Shown here: piece by piece, positions 1 to 7,224 of the stretch
Position numbering within the stretch: the first letter of the stretch is position 1
Layout of the letters: each line of letters starts with the position of its first letter
Assembly: GCA_027578815.1 (NCBI GenBank)
Contig: JANBTH010000786.1
Location: 1-11,341, forward strand
Length of the DNA: 11,341 nt
Direction of reading: 5' to 3'
From: Coemansia sp. RSA 1804
Lineage: Eukaryota; Kickxellomycota; Kickxellomycetes; Kickxellales; Kickxellaceae
The notes under the pieces: model-generated
The model's input: only the letters and a program-made list of their open reading frames with translations
What the model was told of the DNA's origin: nothing
Databases searched by the model: none
Made by a program: the position numbers and the translations under genes

Positions 1-63
1 CATACCATGTTCAAATGTCGTTTAGAGCTGCTTGACAAGGAGGAGAAAGGCTTGTGCTGGTTC

Positions 64-71
64 TGACGTCA
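64..71. promoter_or_regulatory. Perfect CRE (ATF/CREB-type) octamer
   Basis: The palindrome TGACGTCA is present exactly. Fungal and animal bZIP factors of the ATF/CREB class bind this octamer. It lies about 1.4 kb before the TBC gene start, so it may serve a gene outside the window. A given 8-mer is expected by chance about once per 65 kb, so one copy is weak evidence of function. Confidence 0.25.
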
Positions 72-1064
72 CCCATTTCAATTGGAGCGAAGTAAATGTC
101 TTGCCACCGGGGAACAAACGCTCCTCTCGTGTTAAGACTGAATGAATTGCGTGTGTTTAAGAAAAATGAAATGGAATTCTGTGCGTTTTCCATGGCATAT
201 GGACAGAGCATACTCTGTGCCAAAACATCATTGGGAGAAGGCTGCAAAACAGCTGCAGCAAGCAATATATGATATAATAATGATATGGCGTGGTGGCTGT
301 CTGGCTGGCTCGCAAGCAGCAGTAGTAGACCTTTTGCAATATTGCGAGTGCAATGCCATGTTTTATTTCTTAGGATGGGATGGATATTATTATTATTATC
401 ATTCCACCAACGCCTAGCAAGCAAAGAGTGGGGGTTTCCCGGATTTTTCTTTTGGTTGGTTGGTACACAAAACTATAGCTTTATTTTTTTAGGCATTCTA
501 GTTCTGAAAAAGGCCGTTGATAAGCGGAGTTTGTCGGTCAGCCATACCACTCGACTACTCATTTATCCATTCACCCATTGATTTAGTGTTACTCTCCTCT
601 TTAGCTTTTGCCTGTTCTATGCTACTCTTATTTTCGAACTATTATATTATATTATTATATTGATTTTTGTCTTTGAACGCGGATCGTTGCTGCCAAAAGC
701 GCATTTACTCTCGATGACAGCAATGGCAGCGCTGGAGGCAAGGTAGGTTGTCTGTTTGAGCAGTGGCATGGTTGCAGCACAGGCCTTTACTCCAACATAT
801 CCACCACCATACATTATCATATGGTCTTCCAGCATGTGCATGCACGCACATCCAGCTCATTTTCTTTGTGCAATGGCTGGGAACGGGCGGCTCTGGTGCA
901 AATCCTCTCTTTTTAGACTAGGCCACTCTTGTTCAGGTCCTTCCGGTTTAATAAGCAGCATCCAGCATGCCGCATTCAGCGGATATAAAAAAAGCGGTGC
1001 CAGTTACTGCGCTTCAGGCTGGTGGACAATGCTGGTGGATTTTTTTTCTTGTTTTTTTCTCTTT

Positions 1065-1080
1065 CTCTCTCTCTCTCTCT
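1065..1080 (+). repeat. (CT)8 microsatellite inside a pyrimidine-rich tract
   Basis: Eight CT dinucleotides sit in a longer plus-strand pyrimidine-rich segment at about 1030-1200, which also contains runs of T and TTC units. CT-rich tracts upstream of genes are common in fungal promoters and leaders. A similar, less regular block precedes each plus-strand gene here. Confidence 0.8.
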
Positions 1081-1467
1081 TCATTCACTCGTTGTTGCGC
1101 TGACAGTACCAGCGTGGTTCTTGTTTCGCATTTTCCCTTCTTTCCTTCTTCTCTCTCGTCAGTCCTTCTTCCTCACTCTTTTCCTCTTTTTCTTCTCGGG
1201 TAGAGATAGGAGATAGGCTGCCATATTTTTATTTCTGGTTTATTATTTGTTATTGCCAATACTTCACTTATGACCATATTAAGAACAGCACTCCAACGAC
1301 CGTTTATGCCTTGCCAACTGCTATTGCCATTGCCATTATCCTTTGTGTCTATTGTTTACTCTACGTTGGTCTCCTCCAGCCTCTACCGTTTGCGACTATA
1401 ATCAACAACCAACGCTTCTTTGTTAATATTTCTTTGTTTTTCTCCAAGCCACACAACAACAGCAACA

Positions 1468-4278
1468 ATGTCTTACCGTAGACTGGCGCTCTTTGAACAG
1501 GCGCTATTCAACACGCCCGACGCGTCAGTCGATGTGCGCAGTCTAGTTGCGCTCTGCTACCATGGAATACCCGACGTCAGCGGACTACGAGCACTGTGCT
1601 GGCAGATTCTGGTTGGATACTTGCCGCCAGACCGGCGGATGTGGGCGCGGGTTCTGCAGAGCAACCGGGAGTCGTATGCGCAGCTGGTGAGAGGAATTGC
1701 AGAAAGCCTCGGCAGCGATCCCGGCGACAATGGCGGGTCGGCACAGGCGCTGTTGGATCAGATCCGTGCGGACATCCAGCGAACAATGCCGGACATTGCA
1801 GCGTTCCGCAACCGCATTGAGTGCCCAGACAACCACGAGGCGCACAACAATAGCAAAGACGGTGACAATAGCAACAGCGGCTTTAGAAAGGACGAGTGCG
1901 ATACTGACGGTGACGATGACGATGATGCCCGCTGCAACACCATTGTCAGCGACCTCACAGTCTTGAGCATGGAATCGGCAGAATCCTGCGCCACGATCGC
2001 TCCGACTCTTCCGCGCAGACAACATAGCTCAGCAGCCTTGGCTACCCACGAGAGCGGCGGATTCGGGGCGGGGTGCGCGGTCAGTCGGTTGCGGCGCGCA
2101 TTGGGCGAGAAGATTGCAGCAGCAACAGCCGCAGATCCTGTGGATCCGCCATTCTATGACAACAAAAACGGAGTTGCTGACACGCAGATCAAGCACAGAT
2201 TGAGTCGCTGGCTCTTGTCCCGACCGCAGACACATGCTGAGGCACTTGCGAGGATTCTGTTTGTGAATGCACGTTTCAACAGGGGCGCTGGGTACGTGCA
2301 GGGCATGAACGAGCTGCTTGCTCCGCTTTACTATGTGCTAGTAAGCAGCAGCAACAGCAACAGCAAACGAGTTGGTGGCTACCGAGCGTCAGAATGCGAG
2401 GCCGATGCGTTCCATATGCTTATCCTGGCGATGCGCGACGAGCATCTAGATATGTTTATATCGGCAATGGATACGACGACTACCGCCCACATATCAGCGC
2501 CTTCGCCGCCACGCGGATCCGCCAGACACAAGGCGGTGCACTACAGCGTTATTTCCGACCGTGAACTGGATGCTCAGTACCGTCGTGCGCAGAATGCAGC
2601 CAATGCACACCACCACCAGGCAGCAGCACAGGTATCAGCATTTGCGTTGCCAGTCACGGCGTACAACGAGAGGAACAGAAGGGTCCGTCGGGACTCTGGA
2701 GCCTGCAACAAGGAAGCAAAGCGCGGAGGAAGCAGCAACGTGGGCGGACTGCAGAACGCAATCCGGCGGTGGTGGGATTCGTATGTGCGCATAGCCGATG
2801 CGCAGCTGTGGAGGCGGCTGGAGGCGCTGGGCGTGCATCCGGAGCACTTTGCAGTGCGATGGCTCCTGGTGTGGGGAGCGCGGGAGTTTCCGCTTCCCGA
2901 TGTTCTGGTTCTGTGGGATTCGCTGATGGCTAACCGCGCGCGCCTGGCAGCAGCACCGCAGGACACAGCATCTTTGCGTGTTAAGCCAGGAGCCCGTGAA
3001 GCTATTTCCCGCGCTATGACCTCTCGAGCAGCCAACTCTGCGCACTACCACCACCACCAGCACAAGGAGAGCGAGTACGGCGCAGTGCGCACGCATATTG
3101 GACGACTTCGGTGCGAGGTGCGGATGCGGCAAGGTGTGTCGGGCGATGACGATGGTGACCGCAGCCAGCTTGGGTTTCTGTTCGACTTTTTCACAGCAGT
3201 ACTTGTTGCGATGCGCGGACAACTGCTGACGGCATCGTTCGAAAAGTGCATAGCCCTATTGCAGCAGCTTCCGCGCGATGTTCCTGAGCTCGAGATGCAT
3301 TCGTTGATAGAGTCGGCGCTTCGGCTGCGGACGGATCGCGCTGGACGTCGTGCGGTGCAGGCATGCACGGCGGTTCTGTCGACTGTGGATCGCGGGTGTC
3401 TGGGACTGGGCGAGCCGCAAGGACTTGGTGCGCTGTACTCGCTGTACGGACCGTCTGTCTCGCGACAACAACAGCATCGGCGGCGGGCTTCGAGGAATGC
3501 AGCTACTACGCAAGCCCAGGCTACCGGACTGTCTGGGGGCAAAGTGTCGCGGTTCTTTGGCCAGCTTTCTGGGAGAATCGGCCAGACTGTGCAGACGCTG
3601 CTTAGTCAGGAGAGCGATGACGAAACCAACAGCAGCAGCAGCAGCAGCATAGGCACCGCGGCTGGCAGACGGTGGGCTGAGGCGAATAGCGCAGACGTTG
3701 GTGAAGCGCAGTGGATTCCCGAATGTGTGATTGTTGTGGCACCAGCGGCTCCTGGCGCAGTGGGCGGAGCAAATGCAGAAACGTCAGCAAAGGCGGCAAC
3801 ATCGCGGGTGGCGGTGTACGAGATGGTGTGCTTTGACAGGCGCTCACTGACAGCTACAGTAGTGCTTCTGGGCGAGTGCGACGGATTGCGACCACAGCTT
3901 GCAGGCGTGCAGTCGGCTCATGGAGCGGATGGAAGCACAGGCAAATCCACGGTTGTGTCGGTGCGGCTGCCGGCGCCCTACGCCGTGTCTCCGCCTCCCG
4001 CTGTAGCCGCGGCAGCAACAAGGATTGCGGCACACAGCACGAAGCATCATGTGCGTGTGGCAACCACCGCAGAGCCTGGATACAGGGGAGCTGGGGCTGG
4101 AATTGGAGCTGGTGCATTCTGCGGAAATGATGATGAGGAGCTGACGGCAACGGATCCAACGCAGCAGGCGTGGTGGAAGAGCATGGAGCCGGTGCACACG
4201 AGATCGGAGCACGGCAGACCAACGGCAGCAAGCATCGAGCTGTGCGACCACGACTGCGATGGCGACGATGTGTACTAG
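1468..4278 (+). CDS. TBC1D13: TBC-domain Rab GTPase-activating protein, TBC1D13 type
   Basis: Rab GAP, 936 residues. TBC proteins speed GTP hydrolysis by Rab GTPases in membrane traffic using an Arg and a Gln finger. Both are visible: I99-x-x-D102-x-x-R105 (IRADIQR) and Y276-V-Q278-G-M-N. The N-terminal TBC signature R41...W45..L48.G50 followed by YLP is present. Later TBC blocks are EADAFHML near 311, FAVRWLLVWGAREF at 461-474, PLPDVLVLWDSLMA at 475-488 and LFDFFTAVLVAMRGQLL at about 571-587. The long gap between the two fingers and the LGVHPEHFAVRW-type block match my memory of TBC1D13, whose human member acts on Rab35. That protein has about 400 residues. Here inserts (about 118-240, 292-309, 335-440, 488-567) and a C-terminal extension (about 625-936) more than double it. 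The start is the first ATG after an in-frame TAA at 1399-1401, with A at -3. A longer frame starts only at TTG. No intron is needed. Target Rab unknown. Confidence 0.93.
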   Translation: MSYRRLALFEQALFNTPDASVDVRSLVALCYHGIPDVSGLRALCWQILVGYLPPDRRMWARVLQSNRESYAQLVRGIAESLGSDPGDNGGSAQALLDQIRADIQRTMPDIAAFRNRIECPDNHEAHNNSKDGDNSNSGFRKDECDTDGDDDDDARCNTIVSDLTVLSMESAESCATIAPTLPRRQHSSAALATHESGGFGAGCAVSRLRRALGEKIAAATAADPVDPPFYDNKNGVADTQIKHRLSRWLLSRPQTHAEALARILFVNARFNRGAGYVQGMNELLAPLYYVLVSSSNSNSKRVGGYRASECEADAFHMLILAMRDEHLDMFISAMDTTTTAHISAPSPPRGSARHKAVHYSVISDRELDAQYRRAQNAANAHHHQAAAQVSAFALPVTAYNERNRRVRRDSGACNKEAKRGGSSNVGGLQNAIRRWWDSYVRIADAQLWRRLEALGVHPEHFAVRWLLVWGAREFPLPDVLVLWDSLMANRARLAAAPQDTASLRVKPGAREAISRAMTSRAANSAHYHHHQHKESEYGAVRTHIGRLRCEVRMRQGVSGDDDGDRSQLGFLFDFFTAVLVAMRGQLLTASFEKCIALLQQLPRDVPELEMHSLIESALRLRTDRAGRRAVQACTAVLSTVDRGCLGLGEPQGLGALYSLYGPSVSRQQQHRRRASRNAATTQAQATGLSGGKVSRFFGQLSGRIGQTVQTLLSQESDDETNSSSSSSIGTAAGRRWAEANSADVGEAQWIPECVIVVAPAAPGAVGGANAETSAKAATSRVAVYEMVCFDRRSLTATVVLLGECDGLRPQLAGVQSAHGADGSTGKSTVVSVRLPAPYAVSPPPAVAAAATRIAAHSTKHHVRVATTAEPGYRGAGAGIGAGAFCGNDDEELTATDPTQQAWWKSMEPVHTRSEHGRPTAASIELCDHDCDGDDVY
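3631..3648 (+). repeat. (AGC)6 trinucleotide repeat encoding Ser6
   Basis: Six AGC codons in frame encode Ser722-Ser727 in the C-terminal extension of the TBC protein, just after an acidic DDE stretch. Pure codon repetition suggests a slippage-prone microsatellite rather than selected sequence. Confidence 0.9.
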
Positions 4279-4700
4279 TTGGCTGAGCAGAAGACAGGCG
4301 CGGTGTATTGTTCTATGCGCGTCACTCATCTCTGCGATTTGCTTCCGTGTAGCCCACCAGGCCTGGGAGCGAGAAAGAGGGGAGGCGTGTTGGTGTGGGA
4401 GCTGCCTTGTTCTGCTTATCTGATAAAGCACAAGTGCCTCAGGAATTCTTTCCCCTTGCATTCACCGAACCTGCAGAGAGGTGCTTGCCTTTGCCTTTGC
4501 TCTTTTTCTTATTTCTTATTTCTTTTCTTGCTTTCTCTTATTCACTAATCAGCCGCGAATCCTGCACACCCTTTTTCATTGCATTCGTCCTAAACAACAC
4601 ACATTCAATCGCCCAGGTCGGCAACTTAAGGGCGTACTGGCAGCAGCAGAAGAGGAAGCAGCAGCAGACACAAGGAACGGCTGAGGGGGGCGCCAACCAA
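4279..4700 (+). other. Spacer between the TBC and ankyrin genes
   Basis: This 422 bp interval contains the TBC 3' UTR and the leader of the next gene. No AATAAA is present. A pyrimidine-rich block occupies about 4489-4545. The frame of the downstream gene stays open back to a GTG at 4395, but the first ATG in that frame is at 4701. The upstream translation is low complexity (Phe/Leu-rich, then Gln/Lys-rich), so it is treated as non-coding. Confidence 0.6.
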
Positions 4701-6332
4701 ATGGACAAGGCGCTGCCGTTCGATATACTGTGCCGGATATTCGTGGAAGCGCAATGGCCAACGCTTGCATACGTGTCGCGGACACTGTACGAGGTATCGC
4801 GGTCGCGGGCGGTGCGGGCGCGGTACTGCGTGGCGGAGTTTGGGCGGCACCGTGTGCTGGATGGGCGCATGGGACTGGCGGGGCGGCGACCGCGCATGTT
4901 CAAGCAGGATCTGGTTCTGCTGCTGCTCAACATGGGAGCCGACCCGCGTGCTGACGACCAGTGGATCCTGCGCCATGCCTGCGCCCAGGCGTGGGAGCCG
5001 ATCGTGCGCAAGCTGCTGCAGAAGCGGGCCGGATGCGGCGGAACTAGTGCGAGTGCTGGCGATGTGCGGGCCGAGGACAGCTGGCGCGGCGGAGCGGCGG
5101 GCGAGAGCCAGGAGAGCCAGATCCAGAACCACGGCGGCAGCGATACGCGGATGGTGGACATCCACGACGACGACGACGCAGCGCTCCGCATTGCGGCGGG
5201 GCGCGGACAGACAGGCGTGGTGCGCATTCTGGTATGCGCAGGTGCCAATGTCCATGTTCTGGGCGATGAGCCGTTGGCACTGGCGGCTGGAAACGGCCAC
5301 ACGCCAGCCGTGCGCGAGCTGCTGCGGAGCGGCGCCCACGCGCATGCCGATAACTCGCGCGCATTGCGGACGGCCATTATGGGCGGCGACGCCAACGCCG
5401 ACACCATCCGTCTTCTGCTCGATGCCGGGGCGCGTGTTTCGGCGCTCGACGACAGCTGTGTGCTGGCAGCCTGCTACAAGGGCGACGGCGACTTTCCTCC
5501 GCCGCCACTGCTGCCTCCACAGCAGAACCTCGATTACCAGCTCCGCCCGCTCACCCAGGCCGAGCTGCTCAAGTACTCCTACGCCGGCACCGCCGATGCT
5601 GCGCTGCGCAACACGCCTGCCGCCGCCGCCCCGCTTCTTGCAGCACTTGTGCATCCGCCACGCGCTGGCCGCATGCCGCGCCGGTACCAGAACATTACGC
5701 CGTCGCAGTCTGTGTTTTCTCCGGCGCAGTCTCTGTGCTCGCCGGCAACTCCGCCGCCCAGCGCCAGCATTGCTGCCATTGCAGATGCCGCACCGTGCAC
5801 AAGCAGCAGCCGTCCCGCCGGCACCTACGTTGGCGTAGTGCGGCTGCTGCTTGCGCACGGTGCAGACCCGAACGCACGGGGCGGGCGGCCGCTGGCTTAT
5901 GCCAGTGCGCGGGGGTCTGTGCGCACCGCAGCCGTTCTGCTTGCGTACGGCGCCGACGTCTGTGCGCTGGATGGCGAGCCGCTGCGCGCTGCCTGCGAGC
6001 TCGGCCACGTCGGCGCGGTGCGGCTGCTGCTTCGCGCCGGCGCCGACGTGCATGTTTCCAATGAGGCGCCGCTGCGGTGTGCTGCGCGCGGAGGCCATTC
6101 TGCCGTTGTTGACGAGCTTCTTGCGCACGGCGCTGCTGCTGCTGGCGAGGCCGGCGTTGCTGCGCTGCGTGCGGCGGCGCGTAGCGGCTGGGCAGCTGTT
6201 GTTGAGCGGCTGGTGGCTGCCGGCGCTGACGCCGATGACGCCGAGTTCCGCGCTATTGCGCTCCGGTCGCCTGGTCTGCGTGCTGTGCTGGGCATGAGTG
6301 AGCCATCCACTCACCAGTCGCCCTTCTACTAA
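4701..6332 (+). CDS. F-box-like / ankyrin-repeat protein
   Basis: 543 residues. Residues 5-33 fit an F-box-like helical start: LPFDILCRIF, then LAYVSRTLYEVSRS. F-box segments bind Skp1 and link substrates to SCF ubiquitin ligases. Similar F-box-like plus ankyrin proteins are numerous in early-diverging fungi. Ankyrin units follow, recognised by ALxxAaxxGhxxvVrxLLxxGAdv: partial units near 67-110, units at about 159-188, 189-218, 219-250 and 251-262, then about 374-394, 396-424, 426-454, 456-484 and 487-512. The period is about 30 residues rather than 33, so loops are shortened. A Pro/Ala/Ser-rich insert at about 264-372 splits the array. A low-complexity acidic and Gly/Ser stretch (111-158) separates the first units. 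The start is the first in-frame ATG, four residues before the F-box; upstream extension begins only at GTG. Third codon positions are strongly GC. Ligand and substrate are unknown; the ubiquitin role is inferred. A spliced alternative C-terminus is discussed under findings. Confidence 0.87.
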   Translation: MDKALPFDILCRIFVEAQWPTLAYVSRTLYEVSRSRAVRARYCVAEFGRHRVLDGRMGLAGRRPRMFKQDLVLLLLNMGADPRADDQWILRHACAQAWEPIVRKLLQKRAGCGGTSASAGDVRAEDSWRGGAAGESQESQIQNHGGSDTRMVDIHDDDDAALRIAAGRGQTGVVRILVCAGANVHVLGDEPLALAAGNGHTPAVRELLRSGAHAHADNSRALRTAIMGGDANADTIRLLLDAGARVSALDDSCVLAACYKGDGDFPPPPLLPPQQNLDYQLRPLTQAELLKYSYAGTADAALRNTPAAAAPLLAALVHPPRAGRMPRRYQNITPSQSVFSPAQSLCSPATPPPSASIAAIADAAPCTSSSRPAGTYVGVVRLLLAHGADPNARGGRPLAYASARGSVRTAAVLLAYGADVCALDGEPLRAACELGHVGAVRLLLRAGADVHVSNEAPLRCAARGGHSAVVDELLAHGAAAAGEAGVAALRAAARSGWAAVVERLVAAGADADDAEFRAIALRSPGLRAVLGMSEPSTHQSPFY

Positions 6333-7224
6333 GGTGCAATCTTCTCTCTGCCATTCTTTTTCTTTTTCTTTTGCTCAACGTTGTGTGGAGTTCGGATTTG
6401 CATTCCTGACCCTCAGTAATGCCTGTCTCCCCTGCAGGGACTGGATGTTGCATCTACTGCTCCGCCGCCGCTGCCACCGACCGACCGTCTCTTTTTTCTT
6501 CTTCTCTTCTCTTTTCTACCGCCTCCAGCTCGGCAGAGTATGAGACATTCTCGGACCATGGCGCCGCCTCTGCCTTCTTCCCTGGTCGCCCAATGCATTT
6601 GGTGCTCTTTCTTTTCTTTTTTTTCCTCCTAGAGATTTTATTTTCATACTCCTACTATTAGCAATTAATCCAACGTGTATTTTGTCCTCATATCCTTCCT
6701 GTTATTTCTTTCTTTATTCGGTTCTGCAACGATTCTGCTTCGGGTAAAACAGATAAATAATAGTGTCTTAGGTACGCTTGTAGCTGTGGTTGTGGTTGCG
6801 CCGCTTCCGCCTTCTTCCTCTTCTTATGCACTATAGCCCACGAACCATGGGCCCAGACGTGGTTTGCTCCATTGTTGTGTGCTCAAGTGAATAAATAATA
6901 ATACATGCCCAAAAAGGAGACACGAAGACATCTGCTTTGTTGCTAATGCTGTTGTTGTCGTTGTTGTTGTCTTCATCCGTCCAGCCATCCTCACAATCCA
7001 CTAACTTCCGACTGTCTCTGCCTTCTACTTTTACTTCTCTTCTTGAATATCCATTTGCCTCTACCTGTTCTTCAGCAATAGCCTGCTCCGCATCATCTTA
7101 CTCCGCTCTTTCTTTCTCCACTGCCAAATCGGTCGATATCAGTTAGCGTGTGCAGTGCCAACCACCTTTACTTCCTTCTCCCAGGCCTACTCCAAGCACT
7201 GCTGCAGCTCCAATTGCTCTTCAC
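6333..7224 (+). other. Pyrimidine-rich spacer between the ankyrin gene and the next gene
   Basis: 892 bp without a supported gene. It contains plus-strand CT/T-rich blocks at about 6340-6375, 6484-6522, 6600-6660 and 7010-7130, an AATAAA at 6890-6895, a possible acceptor and branch site at 6406-6437, and a Ser/Leu-rich upstream ORF at 6946-7146. An ATG-started 80-codon frame at 6419-6661 is low complexity. The segment is best read as the 3' UTR of the ankyrin gene plus promoter and leader of the gene at 7225. Confidence 0.6.
6890..6895 (+). terminator. Candidate poly(A) signal AATAAA
   Basis: An exact AATAAA lies in the run AATAAATAATAATA, about 560 bp after the ankyrin stop and 330 bp before the next start. 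It is the only canonical plus-strand signal I noticed in this spacer. Fungal 3' processing tolerates degenerate signals, so the true end could be nearer the stop codon. Confidence 0.3.

Larger units (their letters stand above)
1..1467. other. Gene-free left flank / upstream region of the TBC gene
   Basis: No ATG-started open frame here resembles a protein. The longest candidate, 137 codons on the minus strand at 11-424, begins with TTG and is low complexity. Visible elements are a perfect CRE-type octamer at 64-71, a (TAT)5 run at 385-399, an AT-only stretch at 641-660, a 10-bp palindrome GTGCATGCAC at 836-845, a TATAAAA string at 984-990, and a strongly pyrimidine-rich block at about 1030-1200 that includes (CT)8 at 1065-1080. 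The block immediately before the ATG is rich in CT and then CAA. This reads as promoter and 5' leader DNA for the gene at 1468. It could also hold the 3' end of a gene to the left, but no coding tail is visible. Confidence 0.6.

Noticed and set aside
1420..1467. 16-codon N-terminal extension of the TBC protein
   Set aside because: It starts with TTG, which is unlikely as a eukaryotic nuclear start. The ATG at 1468 has A at -3 and leads directly into the conserved domain.
1517..1522. ACGCGT (MCB-type) hexamer
   Set aside because: It lies inside the TBC coding region, not upstream of the replication gene PSF1, and a single hexamer is expected by chance.
4395..4700. 102-codon N-terminal extension of the ankyrin protein with a hydrophobic stretch
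   Set aside because: It starts with GTG, has no in-frame ATG and is CT-rich leader DNA. The apparent signal-like Phe/Leu segment is a by-product of that composition.
4765..5838. 357-codon plus-strand frame overlapping the ankyrin gene
   Set aside because: It is Arg/Cys/Trp-rich, unlike a real protein, and is the frame-shifted shadow of the GC-rich ankyrin repeats.
4626..6314. 562-codon open frame antisense to the ankyrin gene
   Set aside because: It begins with GTG, is Arg/Ala-rich without family motifs, and is explained by the strong GC third-position bias and few stop-forming codons of the sense gene. The sense strand has clear ankyrin periodicity.
6419..6661. 80-codon ATG-started frame with a hydrophobic tail
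   Set aside because: Low complexity from CT-rich DNA, no recognisable motif and a poor start context. It is kept only as part of the alternative splicing hypothesis.
7142..7184. Short intron that would remove the TAG between the upstream ORF and the main ORF
   Set aside because: The GTTAGC donor is weak, 43 nt is very short with no branch site, and splicing here would leave the wrong frame.
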